64,000 nucleotides of DNA from Golubevia sp. BC0850 (taxonomy: Eukaryota > Basidiomycota > Exobasidiomycetes > Golubeviales > Golubeviaceae). This document shows positions 46,654-58,531 of this stretch, piece by piece. The notes beneath the pieces are model-generated. The model saw only the letters and a program-made list of their open reading frames with translations. It was not told the DNA's origin and made no database searches. The stretch lies in contig JAAVVG010000004.1 of assembly GCA_012976225.1 (NCBI GenBank), positions 868,001 to 932,000 on the forward strand. The letters are read 5' to 3'. The translations under genes and the position numbers were made by a program. Positions within the stretch are counted from its first letter, which is position 1. The number at the start of each line of letters is the position of its first letter.

Positions 46654-47448
46654 AGATTCTCGTTCTCTGCAGAGGTCTTTGGATTGATGGAAGATCTTTG
46701 GAGGATGATGATGGAGAAGGAGGAGAGCTTCTCATGATAAACCAATCCCCTCAGCACAAAAACACAACATACTTAATGTAGAATGATGAAAAGATATCTT
46801 AACGAGAAACACAGCTAATCAGAACAGGATCTGTGTCTTCGCGGAAGTCAAATGCGTGATCTTGAGGTCAGAGTTGGGTTGAAGATCGCTTTGAAGAAGA
46901 TCTACGCCTTGGCTGGACATTAGCGGGAAAGGATAGGCTTCTCATTGTCGAAGGGGATGTTTTTCAGAATTGACAATTGAGTGTTGAATCTGAGTGAATA
47001 ATTCAGTTGACCAGGGAGGGAACCAAGATCAAAAAAGAAAATGTGAAAGCAAGAGAAGCTGAATAGAGCGGGTTCTTTTAGAAGTGAAGGTGAAGAAAGA
47101 TCTGAAGGCTGAAAGGGGGAGGACTGGATGAGATTGATGTTTGTACTGGAGAAGAACAGGAACGGAAGTATAAAGAGAGAGACGGAAATTTTATTGGGAT
47201 TCAGAAGTCAGAAGTGAAGAAGACTTGTCGACATTGTCGATGGCACCTGGAATCTCGAAACAGAACCGTTGACACTCACCGTCGTCGCTCTGAACAGTTA
47301 CTCCTCAATGTTCGGAGACGATCAAAAGCACACTCAAGGGAAAAGTTGAACACAAAACCTGTGAGCGATTTGAGAGGAAGGTCTCTGAGGGTCAGAAGAA
47401 AGCAAAAGTCTGGTGAACGTTGGGACTCAATATACTCACCGGCTCTGT
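46654..47448. other. tail-to-tail intergenic region, no gene seen
   Basis: About 795 bp between the RanBP1 stop and the 3' end of an F-box family remnant. A frame at 47214-47474 is Arg-rich and overlaps the remnant. Nothing recognisable. Confidence 0.45.
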
Positions 47449-48560
47449 TCAAATTTCTACTTCCCAAAAGCTGAGAAAGTCCAAGTCCAGCACTTCTTCT
47501 GCCAGTTCTTTCAATCTGGCAAGTTCTTCGTCTGAATATCTACTCAAATCAGTGATCAGAATCTTGATAGGCTCAATCTTGACGCCTTCCACGTCTACTC
47601 CTTCAAACACCTTGTCCCTCCTGGAAGAAAGGAAAGAAAGGAGATGGGCTGAAGCAGATCTTCCGTCACTAGAAGCTTTGAGGACGTGAAGATTTGGACA
47701 GCTGGTCATCATCGAATCCCAATACTTCAGATCGTAAATTTTGAGTTGGGAGATTGGAGGCATTCCGGCTAGCACATTGAGAGTTGACATCTTCAGAGTT
47801 GGAGGTGTCGACATCCAAGAGCGAAACTGATTGCCCGATACGAAAAGTTCCAGTACCTCCAAGATCGGGAAGCTGAGAGAAGGGATCTCCTCTCACGTTG
47901 AGATGCTTCAAAGTCTTTGAAGCAGACTCGAGAACGCTTCTCCAATCGACCTGCTCTTTCATTTCCTGTACTCAAAGGCTGACAAGAGCCTGAAACCGGC
48001 TAGGGGAAGCGATTTAAAGACTGCTGATTGAAGGGATCCAGAGAACTGAGGGAGAAAGGACTGGTTGGAGCCGGCTCTTTCTTAAGGCGAACGTCAAAGC
48101 AGTCCAGCTTTACATCTTCCACGCATCTGAAATCCACCACTGAAGACAGCTTCGGAAGCAAATCACGCGAAAGGAGGTCTGACTGACTTTTGATTGGTGG
48201 CGCTTGAAGATGAGGGTAGAACCGAAATCGTTTTTTTTGAGTTTTCGATGGTTTGAAGAAGTGAACTCAACTTCGATTCATCTCTCTGAGATTGCTCGTT
48301 GAAGAAGCGAAGGTGCACCTCCTCCAGACTGGATCCACTTTTGGCGTCGAAAAGACTGAGAGCTCTTTGATTTGATTCGACAGTTCCTTCCTTGCCCAAG
48401 ATCAGACACCTCCAGAGGGATTTGGCCTCCATTGTCTGTTCCCATGTTTGCAGACCCCTCTCATCTTTACCATGGCAGAAGACTGAAGTTGTTGGAGAAT
48501 CAGAGAGAGGAGCTCTGAAGTTAGAAAAGCCTTGAAGGGCTGGTTTCTAGTTGGCTGTTG
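47449..48560 (-). pseudogene. F-box/LRR pseudogene
   Basis: Minus strand. About 48545-48450 gives an F-box core (FLTSELLSLILQQLQSSAMV, then KMRGVCKH). The continuation is in another frame (MEAKSLWRCLILGKEGTVES, 48432 down), consistent with loss of one base near 48450. Later, LESASKTLKHLNVRGDPFSQ switches frame at about 47850: CTTGGAGGTACTGGAA has one extra G relative to the expected LPDLEVLEL reading, after which GMPPISQLKIYDL and TSCPNLHVLKASS continue to the stop at 47449. Two single-base frameshifts and in-frame stops between the parts argue for a pseudogene, although sequencing error at either site cannot be excluded. Confidence 0.6.
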
Positions 48561-48662
48561 GAAGCGTTCCAGGAAGAGGTTGAGAGGAAATTGTTACTAG
48601 ACTTGCTCTTGACGACACTTGAACTCGTTGGAGGTTGAGCTTCGCCCCCAAAGTCGCCTCCG

Positions 48663-49557
48663 TCAGCAGGTTGGTTTGAAGCCTTGAGCTCTTGAAATTT
48701 GACGATCGAGGTCAGAGACCTTTGCTGAAAGATTGTCCCTCTCCTGTTGACTCCGAACTCTTTCTCCTCTGAGGAAGGTAACCCCGACTGCTAAGTCGCT
48801 GAGCAGATCGCACATCTCATCTTTGAAGAGGAGGCGACGAGCAGCAGCAGTTGGGATTTGGACTTGATCTACTTCCATGAGGATCTAGAGGGATGAGACT
48901 TTACGTTGACTGGCGCTGTGGCCTCCTTGTTCGAAGTGACTGACTAAAGGCTCTAAGGAGAAGAACTGAAAGGTCTTGAAGAAGAGGACAGAGCGCATAC
49001 AAGTAAAAAAGCTGATCAGGAAAAGTGGAAGCGCAACGAACACTGCAGCTACTCCGAAAAGCTCACGATTTGAAAGCTTTACTTTGATTAGGATCGGAGG
49101 AGTAGGCTTGATGTTATGAGGAGAGATCCAGCAGAGACTTGTGTCTGAGGCAAAGCTCAGCACTTCGAGACAGAGGAGTTGGAGAGAAGAGAAATCTTCT
49201 AGAGGACCGACAGTTCAGAACGGAAAATGTGGAAGTTCCGACTGTCAGCCAGTCATTCGGAACCAGACACTTGATAGAAAGATGGTAGCACATGAAGAAC
49301 ACTTCGCATCGCACCATTTACCGTCTTTCACTTCGGAAATGACTTGCTACTCACCTTCTGCTTTGATGTTGTATTAGATTCCGATGTCTTTCAGGAGGAT
49401 TGAAACTACCTTCCAAATCTGATCTTTTTCGTTCCTCGTTCAGCTGAATTGAATCTCTACTATCTCTTCTCAAAGCCACAGAGCCACTCCTTCTCTTTGA
49501 AGGGTAGGGTCCAGTGCTGTTGTTGATGTTCTCCTTGTCACTTGATTGACTCAGCAC
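48663..49557 (-). other. coding-like minus-strand segments, gene or debris unresolved
   Basis: Three stretches look partly coding. 49557-49354 (polar, KENINNSTGPYPSKRRSGSV) ends at a GTGAGT donor. About 49210-48888 contains FSSLQLLCLEVLS and a hydrophobic helix (LFGVAAVFVALPLFLISFF). 48878-48663 is a charged, coiled-coil-like piece (DLAVGVTFLRGERVRSQQER). The second and third are in the same frame but separated by a TAG at 48885-48887. I do not recognise a family, and no model closes cleanly. Confidence 0.3.
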
Positions 49558-50266
49558 GAAAGCTTTGTTGGATCTTGGATGGCCACAGAAGATAGAGAGT
49601 CAAAGGAAGAAAAGATGAATAGGTCAGCAAAAGATTAGAATCGAGAAGAGACGATTCGCAATGGAACTTGGATGCGAGTGCGAGTCTTACAAGAGTAGAT
49701 AATATTCTGATTTGACCGATTCACCAAATAAGAAGAGCAGGTTGACGTAGAGAAGGAGAAGGAGGAAGAGAGCAAAGAAGATTTGATTTGTTCAGCAGCC
49801 GCACCTTCTGCTCGCTAGCAGCATGAGCCCCTATCTTGCTCCTCAAAGAAGCTCTTCTTTAGACTTTCTGAACTTCGATCCTTGATTCAGATCGTACTGT
49901 TCGCTATCGAAGAACGTTGAGATTAAAGCTCTCGAGGCAGATCGGCAGATACCCTGCGAATCGGTGCTTGTAAAACTCGAGCAATAGATCACAAATCAGG
50001 AGAAGATAGCTTGCTTCTGGTAGAGAGAGTCAAAAATACAGAAGAAAGAGTTCCACGCAAGCTCGAAGGGAGAGAAGGGCAAGAAGCACATGAGCGCATG
50101 AGACAACCCGGTCAAGTCACGGTGCTATATTCGAAAATGTCTGCTCTCTTCGATCAGGTCGCTTGGATTTCCACTATCTATCTAGTGAGAAGAATTGAAA
50201 AAAAGAAAGTACGAGTATAAACGCAAAACGAAAGTAATTCCAACGCCCTCGAAAAAATGCGACCTT
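49558..50266. other. intergenic, no gene seen
   Basis: About 700 bp downstream of the ARL8 stop. The frame at 50011-50220 has no recognisable content. Confidence 0.45.
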
Positions 50267-51665
50267 TCATCGAGCTCCAGCTGGACTTCTTGCACAAAGC
50301 CATCGTAGTGTGATGTCGATGTTTGTTTGGTTTTTACTTTCGAAAGGCGAGGCAAAGGGTGGAAGGACAGGAAGAGTAAAAGCTCGTCAGCTCCTATTTC
50401 ATAGGAAAGGAACCAGCTGAAAGGAAAGTTGACGATCCTTTTCAGAGCTGGCGCGTGGGTGCTAGCTATGGTACTCACCTACTAATAGAATAAGCTGAAA
50501 CCTCTCGATCTCGAATAGTATCCAAACGCCTATTGAACAAAGTGACGTAGAAAGGGAAGAGTGTGTCAGTCAAATCTCAACCTCTTCAAGATCTCTTCAA
50601 CCTCTCTCTCCCTCGACGAAAATTTTCTTAGTTCCTCGAAATTCTCTTCAACTCAGAGAGAACACCTACATAATCTTAATAACCTCATCAACAGTGGCAG
50701 CCCCAGCCACATCATTCTTAGTAGCCAAAACCAAGAGTGGAACCCCAGCGAGCGGTGGCCTACTAATCAAAGCGTGTAACTCTTCAGTAGCTATGTTCCA
50801 TACGTCCGTTGCGTTGGTCGAAGGGGAGGCATTGTCGGAGGAGGAAGTAGAGGGAATGGGAACTGCAGAATCAACTACGAAAACTACTGCTGAAACTCCT
50901 CTGCAGTAACGTTCCCACATATTTCGGAATCGAGGTTGACCGCTGAGAGAGAGGTAAGGAAAATTCAAAAAGGAGAGGGAAGGAGAGACGGGGCAGGAGA
51001 GAGGCAAGAGAGGTTGGCAAGGGTGGACGCGGGAGGGTAAGTGGAGATGTCAGAAGGCAGAAGTGTATACCAAGATTACAGACTCTGCTCTAGAACGTAG
51101 GTACATGAAGACTCTTGTTTCAACTTGAAGCCTTTCTGCTTCGAATAAGCTCGATCTGTAGAAGCACAGAGCACATTGAAGCTTACTTCTGTTCACGTCT
51201 AAGCGTACCAAGCTCTCCCTCTACTACCACCAAAGAAGCGAGACGAGTACTCACCCAATATCCCAAACCTTAATGCTTGTATTCCCACTTCGAACCTATG
51301 ACCATCGATCGAAAGAAGTAGAGGATTAGAAGCTGTGGCTAACCTGGGGATGGTCCTCTGATCGGAGTAAACTTACCGTCTTCATGCTAAATCCAACTGT
51401 AGGAACCATTTCCTCTGATGACATGATCGCCAGATTGATTCCGATGCGATACAGCTTCGATCAGAAAGACTGGAGAGTGAAGAGGCTGGCTATCCTAATC
51501 GTTAACTCATCACTGTTGCTACTCACCTGCGAATTGACCGCTGCTCAATAGATTGACTAAACTGGTCTTGCCTGCTGACTGTAGTCCTACTACGCATATT
51601 TCGAGATATTTGCTGAAAAGTAACGACTTTAACCAGTTGACTAGAGAACTGAGAATGGAAGCCAT
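50267..51665 (-). CDS. ARL8: ARL8-type small GTPase
   Basis: Model on the minus strand: 51665-51527, 51414-51377, 51295-51255, 50942-50670, 50529-50479 and 50336-50267 (203 residues). All six exons, two of them about 40 nt, close in phase. ARL8 is the lysosome/vacuole-associated Arf-like GTPase that links organelles to kinesin and tethering factors in animals and filamentous fungi. N-terminal amphipathic helix ([15 protein letters not shown]) instead of a myristoylated Gly, G1 GLQSAGKT at residues 27-34, TVGFSMKT, G3 [21 protein letters not shown]4 TKND, then [10 protein letters not shown] and [10 protein letters not shown] Ser/Thr/Pro/Asn-rich insertion ([19 protein letters not shown]) after the VVFVVD strand makes it longer than the usual ~186 residues. 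Confidence 0.92.
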
Positions 51666-51820
51666 TTGATAGAAGATGTAGTGGGTCAAGAAGCTAAACA
51701 TCTCTTCTTCCCGACATCCCTCTTCTCTGCTCACCTAGCTCTTCTCTTGCATTCAAATTAGTTGTTAGGGTAGATAAAGGGATATTGTGCCTTCTATCAG
51801 CCTACAAGGAAGCTCTTAAG
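51666..51820. promoter_or_regulatory. head-to-head intergenic region, ARL8 / Nup82
   Basis: 155 bp, the shortest of the divergent gaps here. Both promoters must overlap. No site assigned. Confidence 0.5.
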
Positions 51821-54800
51821 ATGAATCGTTCAACGTCTTACGGATCTTCAACTTCACCTCATCATCCTCAACCTTTACCATCTCCAGATCCAACTTTTCC
51901 AGATCTTTCTTGGTTAAGTTCGCTTCCATCTCATCCAATTTTAACTTCGACCTCTCAAATCGATTCAACTTCAACCCAACAAAATCAATTTGGTCTTCGA
52001 TCCTCTTTGATTTGCATCAGATCTTCAGATCTCATTCTAGCCACTAGAGGTTCAAATGAGCTCAGAAGTTGTAGTCTGATAGAGGCTAAACATGCTGCTG
52101 CTTATGGAAATCTATCCTCTTATAAAGTGAGTTTCAAGAATGCGAGCCTACCACATAAACATGGATTCTCTTGCTTTCTTCCTAACCTTCTTCTTTTCCC
52201 TCCTCGTTCTTTAGGTACTTCATCATTCTTCCCTCAACTTCCCAATTCAATCTATTCAAACCAATCCTACTGGATCATTGCTAGCTGTTGTTGGAACTCA
52301 TAAGATCGTGGTCGTCGTACTTCCAAGAGCTGGTAGCGTTGGGTCTGGAATCAAACCTGGTTCTGGAAACGCTGGGAGTAGAGCTGCGAGGGTGGACGTG
52401 AGGTGAGTGAGATACATGGTCTGAATGAACAGGCTTTCAGCGTGTGGACTTGTGCAAGGAGAGCGGCACAGAGGATCAAAGAGAAGAGGAGGGCTCAGAA
52501 GAATCACAATCTTCTGGAATACTGATTGCCATCTTCCTTGTGCCTCCCTCATCTCCGCAGAGCTGTACCTATTGGTTCTTACTATCACACTCATCGTGCT
52601 GGCCCCGATGCTTTGGTCTCTAAAGTCATGTGGCACCCTTGGGGAGCTGGAGGAAACAGTCTTTTAGTTCTCACTCGAGATGGATACTTAAGGTGAGTGG
52701 TTTCCCAGACTCCTAACTGTAAATGACTTTCTTAATGATTCAAACTCTAACCATCTCTATTCTTTTATCTTTCTCAGAGAATACGACGTCTCAGAAGATT
52801 CCACCGAACCACTCCAAACAATTTCAGTCCTCCCAACCACACCCGCTTTCTTCAAGACTCCCTCCTCTTCAAAAAGACAACGTTCACGTTCCAGATCTCG
52901 CTCACGTTCTCGATCTCATTTTCATCACGGTAGATCTTCCGCAACTCCTCAACCTTCAACTTCACGAATCGGTCGAGAAGAATCTCAAGACGTAGCTAAT
53001 CAAGCTGCTAGTTTCACTTTAGGATTGGATCAAAAAGTTTTCGCCCAATGGGATAAGGAAGGTAGAACTTCACAGGGAGAGGGTGAAGAGAATGGAGATC
53101 TAAGTTCAAGACGCATGGGGAATGGAACGGAAGAAGGAAACCAAGATTTACCTCAAAGTGATTGGTCGCCTTTAACTGTGTATGCGGTTGCTAGGAATGG
53201 TGATACTTATGCTATTTGCCCTTTTATGCCGGCTCATGCGTGAGTATATCCTCATTAGCAGGAGAGGTCTTTCGAACCTCTGAGCAAGCTCGAAGTCTCA
53301 CCCTCTATGTCCTTTCGTCTCTTCAGATCAATCCCTCCTTCGTATCTACACTACCTCTCTTACTACGTCTCTGCTTCAGCTTTGGATTCGTCATTAACGG
53401 ATCTCAATCTCTCGCGTCAACATGATTTATCCTCTCGTTTCGTTTCAATCCTTCTACGTCAAGCCAGTGAAGGAGTCGAGGAACAGAGATACGCTTCAAA
53501 AAACCAAGGCAGAGAAACGGCTTTGACTCCAAGACTCAACGACTTCGGGATCTCTTCTTCTGAAAAGGGTAAAGGAAGGGAAACAGATAGAAGAACTACT
53601 CCAATGCGATTCACAGGTACTCCAATGTCAATAGATGCTTCAACTCCTTCAAGAGACTTAGATCTAACATATGAAGACGACGAAGAACATCTCAACGATT
53701 TCTCAACTTTCGACAGACCGGTTTCAGTCACCAGTCCTCCGATTTTTGCTCCTTCACTCTTCGATTCAGCCCCATCAGTTCAAGGTCCTTTCTTACTTTC
53801 TCCGGCTCCGGAGGAATTGGACGACGATAGAGAAGCAACTGCTACTGATGTTGCTTTCACTAGAGTGACTACTTCTAATCAGGAGCAAGGGAAAGGTGCA
53901 AGTAAGGACGTCGAAGTTTTGATCTTCGCAAATGATGACGGGAGAGTGGACTTATGTGTTGTCTTGGAAAAGGTTGAGGCGAGGTGGAATAAGAAGAATA
54001 AAAATGATGCTAAGGACAAACGTAAACCTGGACGATATGCTTTGGTGAGTTCTCGAATTGATCGTCGAACTCTTACCTAGTCATTTTCTTTTTCTCTCTC
54101 TGAGCTCACCCGCTTCTCTCTGTCTATCAATGTCTTCTTCCAGTCGGATACCTCCGATGATTCAGACCTCGATCAAGAATCGAGCCGAGCAACTCCTTTT
54201 AGCCTCCCTGCTCCCGATTCGCTCCCATCATTGTTCGTCTACGAGACACTGGATCTAGGACTTTCAGCTTCACTCTCTTCCTGCTCAACTCTGGATGAGG
54301 AAGGTATCATTACAGAGTCAGTCCTATCTTCAAACGTTCCAACTCTAGTTCTAGATCCTCTCTATCCAGACACGATCTACATTTATCATTCTCTCGGAGC
54401 TCATGCAATTTCAATCGGAAAATGGTCTAGTCGACTTTGTAAGGTCACGTCAACAAGTCCGGTCCCTTCTCCTCAAAAACAAGAATTCAATTCAAATGCA
54501 TCTTCAGATGAAGAAGATTTCAACTTGACAGAATTCAACAAGTTCCTTCATTCTGAGATTCTTTCAGAAGTCGTTTGGGTGGTCAAAACTTTTTCACCTT
54601 CCTCAATCGCTCAATCGCTTTCAAATCCGGATTCAAATCTTTCAAATCTAATTCCAACTTCTGTAGCTGGTTTAGTAGTACTCTCAGACGTTTATCTAGG
54701 CTACACTCTTTTGGCTTTCACTGAAGATTGTCAATTGGTTGCTATTGAATTGGGACTTCGAGTTAAAGATTCGGATGTAGACGAGTTTGATTTAGATCGA

Positions 54801-55920
54801 GACGGAGTCTCTGGATCGACTCAGAAAATCGGAGATCTACTTCCTAAAGGTTATATTTCTCTTTTAGGAACAGAAGCTTTCATTCCACCTGAACCTTTTT
54901 CGACTCCAAACGGCCTACCTTCTGCTCCAAGGTTAACCAATTCTAACGTCCCTGGGGGAAAGTCAGAACTTCAAGTCAATCCAACTACTCTAAGGTTCTT
55001 AGCTGAAAGAGCCAATCTTTTCAGGACTGAAATTCGAACTGTCGTTAAGAGTGGAAATTCAGTTCAGAGTAGATTGAACTTACAGATCAAAGAAATGGAG
55101 AGACAGCTGGAGAAATTGAAGGATATTAGAAATAGATCCGGGCATGTTATTGGAAAATCAAAGAATGGGAATGGAGAGAGTCTAGCTGATCGATTAAAGA
55201 GAGTTGAACAAGCTCAGTTGGCTTTGATCAAGAGGACTGATAAGACTCTACAGGGTCTCATGGACAAGAACCAACCAGTTATCAGCCAGAGTGAGAGGAA
55301 ATGGTTTAAGGAATTGGATAGGATTGCAGATGAGGTTGGAGTTTTGGAAGAGAGAGGCGATGAGAGGCGAGGATTAAAATTGATGGAAGAAAAGGTGAGT
55401 TGGCGAGTAGTACTTGGTACACATTTCACTCGTTTCTGAGGAATCTTTTACTGAGAGGTGGAGTCAAACCTCATTTTCGCAAACCGACTCTTCTCCCTAC
55501 CTGTCACTCAGCTCGAACATCAAATCTCTCAACTCAAACCTTCGATGAAAGAGCTGGCTTCGAAAGCTAAAGCACAAAACGACGAGCCCAAAATAAAACA
55601 GTCTCTGGGAGCAAGTCAACTAGCGAAAATCGAAAAGCTGCTGGGAGAAGAGTGAGTTGTCAACACTCGAATGTTTTATTTAATCCTTTCATCCGGCCTG
55701 GTTGGCTGACTCTGTTCTCTTCACTTCTTCTCTAACCCGACCTTTCCATCAGATCAAGGATGTTGATCGAAGCGAAAAACAAAGTGCAGGTGAGTCGGGA
55801 CTCTTCCATTTGCTAGTTCCCTCAATTTCCTTCGCTGACCTTTGCTTTTTCTTTCCCTCTTCGCCACTTTGACAGAACCTTAACACTCGCGTTTCCCGAG
55901 AATTAGGGCAGGTTCAATAA
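51821..55920 (+). CDS. NUP82: nucleoporin Nup82/Nup88 family
   Basis: Model: 51821-52126, 52215-52402, 52561-52692, 52778-53239, 53327-54044, 54144-55394, 55512-55651, 55753-55789 and 55876-55920 (1,092 residues), in phase across all eight introns. Nup82 is a cytoplasmic-side pore protein that holds Nup159 and Nsp1 for mRNA export. The N-terminal beta-propeller shows SLLAVVGTHKIVVVVLPR, VMWHPWGAGGNSLLVLTRDG and the family-typical WSPLTVYAVARNGDTYAICP followed by FMPAHASIPPSYLHYL. The last third is a predicted coiled coil (LRFLAERANLFRTEIRTVVK, LNLQIKEMERQLEKLKDIRN, LADRLKRVEQAQLALIKR). It has a KRQRSRSRSRSRSRS insertion in the propeller and a long Ser/Asp-rich linker between strands, making it larger than the yeast protein (713 residues). 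Confidence 0.85.
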
Positions 55921-56695
55921 TGGATCTTTTGCCTATGAGGAATCGCAGTCTCTTCCTGCTTTCCCCGTCTCTACATGTACAGTCCATTTAGCACCTCTCT
56001 TGCTCTTCAATTTCGAGAATCTCACTTCGCGACTTGGCGACGGAACATTTGGTCTGACAATGCAAAACGATCTTGTGAGGTTCGGCGTGTTTGTCAAACC
56101 TCGATCCGAATGTGAGATCGGACTTTCCGTTTGGAGACTCAAAAGAAAAATCGCTCAGCTGCGGATAGAAATGAAGATTTATGGAAGTTGAGACGGGTAC
56201 AAAAGAATGAAGCAACAGGCGCAATAAATTCAAACACGTCGACAAGGTTTGATTCCTTCTTAAAAGTGTTGCGTGGTGGGAAAGTAAAGTAGATTTTCAA
56301 TCCTACTAGATTCCTTCTTTTGAAAAATGTGAACACCTCCAAAACCCTCTCCAACCCAACTTCAATCTCCGCTGTCCCTGCAATCTATCCTCTCCACAAA
56401 CGACCCCCTCGAAGCTTGACTTGAGGAGTCCTCCTCAGCGCGGGAAAGGATAGATCCAATCAGCTGTTGAGATGCAAGCTTCTCCTTTGGAAGTATCGCC
56501 GACTGTAATGAGACAGAAAGATTCATTCTGTCAATCACTGTCTCTTCAAAGTTCAAGTCACACTTTTACTCACCGATGTCAGCCAATTTCAAAGTCGACA
56601 TCTTTACTTTCCCACTTTAAATTCTTTCGTTTTGTTTTAGAACTTCTCTCTTCTCTTTCCAACTCTGTACAGATTTAGGTTCAGAGACTGGTTCT
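55921..56695. other. intergenic, no gene seen
   Basis: 775 bp. Overlapping minus-strand frames at 55933-56556 lack recognisable content and a consistent splice pattern. Confidence 0.45.
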
Positions 56696-57960
56696 TCACC
56701 TTATTCCAATCGGGAGGACAGGAACAAAGATTTGAAAAATGTTTAGTGAGATTGGTGAGTTTAAGAGATCTGACAGGTCTAATTCTTCGTCAAAATCTGA
56801 ATTCGTTACTGAATCCGGATTTGCAAAATCGTAGTAGGGGAGATGAGGCATTTCCAGACTCGAAGGAAACGGACCGAATTCATTTTCAGTAAGTTTCTCT
56901 AGAAGCAGTCTGTCGAGGCAGATGATCTTGAGATTCTTGAAATTAGAGAGATTAAATCGATGTCGCTCATTAAATTCGATAGAGATAAGTCGTAAATGCC
57001 TCAGCGAGGAATAAGAGGTTACCAGGCTGGAGAGACATGTCGTGAATGTTATGGAAGCAACTGATTTGCTTCCAGCCGTGATAGCACATCGACCGCCTAT
57101 TTCTAGTGGCTCGAGCTGATTGGTAACCTGGAGGAAGTTATACATGGTTGTGGTTTCTAAGTTTTGTCCGATTAGTTCCTCTTGTGATTTTCAATGACCC
57201 ACCCAAGTCCCTCCGTCGGTTAATTCGGTTCCATCATCCCATACAAATAAAGACCTAACTGCTAAATTCTTGACTTTTGAGAAACCCTTGAAGGTAAGTG
57301 CATGTTCAGCTAAATAATCAAATGGCTTTTTGTCCACCTTGAATGCTAAAGCTGCTTGGCGTAGATGAGGAGAAGAAAAGGAAAGTAAATTTGTTTAAGA
57401 GCTTGAGTGAGGAAAGTCATTGGCACTTGTCTTCTTCCTCCGACGTTTTCGATAAGCGGAAGCTGACGAACCATACCGATAGGACGAGGATTTGAAGATT
57501 CATGGTTCTGCTGAGAAGCTCCTCCATTGACCTGTGTTGAACTTCTTCGACGTCCACTCTTCGTTTGAGAGATTTCGAGAGTGCTTGCCAGGCAGAAGAA
57601 GTGAAGAGAGCTGGGCTGTCTGATTCTTCTCCACCAACGATCCTCAGATACTTGACGAGATGCCCCTTTTGAGGTGACGCTGTGATTGAGTGAAGTACAG
57701 AAACCATTCTCATCAGAGTGGTCGTCACCATTTGAAGGAGTTCAGGATACCATTGGAGAATCTGCTTTTTGGAACTAGCAGCCATTCCCAAAAGAGTCGA
57801 GTCCCGACACCTGACGACAAGGAGCGAAAAAGAAGAACATCAGTAGTTGACTACTATTCCCATAGATCAGAGGCCATATGTAGGCGGGTCAATGTCAGCA
57901 CTCACCTTCGTCTTTGCTCAGCATTTTCCTTCCACCGTGGCCCTACAGCTTGCTTAACCA
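56696..57960 (-). pseudogene. F-box/LRR family pseudogene
   Basis: Minus strand. An exon ending near 57897 (KQAVGPRWKENAEQRRR) joins in phase through a GTGAGT...GTCAG intron to CRDSTLLGMAASSKKQILQW, ALFTSSAWQALSKSLKRRVD and MNLQILVLS. The frame then shifts (MVRQLPLIENVGG), shifts again before HLRQAALAFKVDKKPFDYLA and KNLAVRSLFVWDDGT, reaches a TGA near 57200 and continues as MYNFLQVTNQLEPLEIGGRC, SLRHLRLISIEF and FKNLKIICLDRLLLEKL to the stop at 56696. Two frameshifts plus one stop suggest a dead copy. Unrecognised introns could remove some of these breaks. The F-box core itself was not seen. Confidence 0.5.
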
Positions 57961-58531
57961 CCGATAAGGCCTAACGAATTCGGCAACCAAAGGGACCGCA
58001 TCTTCTTGAAAGGAACCCTATGATGCTGGTTCTCGTTCGGGGTGCAGAGTCTTCGGTTCTTGATCCATTTTGGAAGGCTTGGTTAGGTGGGGAGAGATGG
58101 TCGAAAGAAAAGAAGAAATTTCAGTTCTTTCTCTCCCCAATATCTGGCTATCTCCTCTGGCATTCTCCCTTTCATCTTTTTCTCCTTCTTCTGTTTTTCT
58201 TCAAATTCCTTATTGGAATGCAGAAAATGGCAAGAGACACCAAAGACATGACGAATCCTCAAACTCTTCCTTTTGAGATGTCCTCGCATTCTCCTTTCTC
58301 CCACCAATCCACCACGATCAATCGCTATGGCAAGTCCGGTCTGCAAATCCTGGAGATGCAAAGTCGACTCAACCTATGTCGACTTTCTTTAATTTTCGTA
58401 GATAGTGTTTTCAACAGACCGGTCGGCCATCAAATGAATTTGACGTCCGCTTCTCTCAAGAGGTTCAGGCGATAGAAAAATAGCAATCGGTTGCTTGCGA
58501 GATTCTGTTGTATAATTTCGATTCGGTTCCA
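57961..58531. other. intergenic, no gene seen
   Basis: 570 bp. Frames at 58020-58475 (plus) and 58083-58361 (minus) overlap and have no recognisable domain. Confidence 0.45.
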
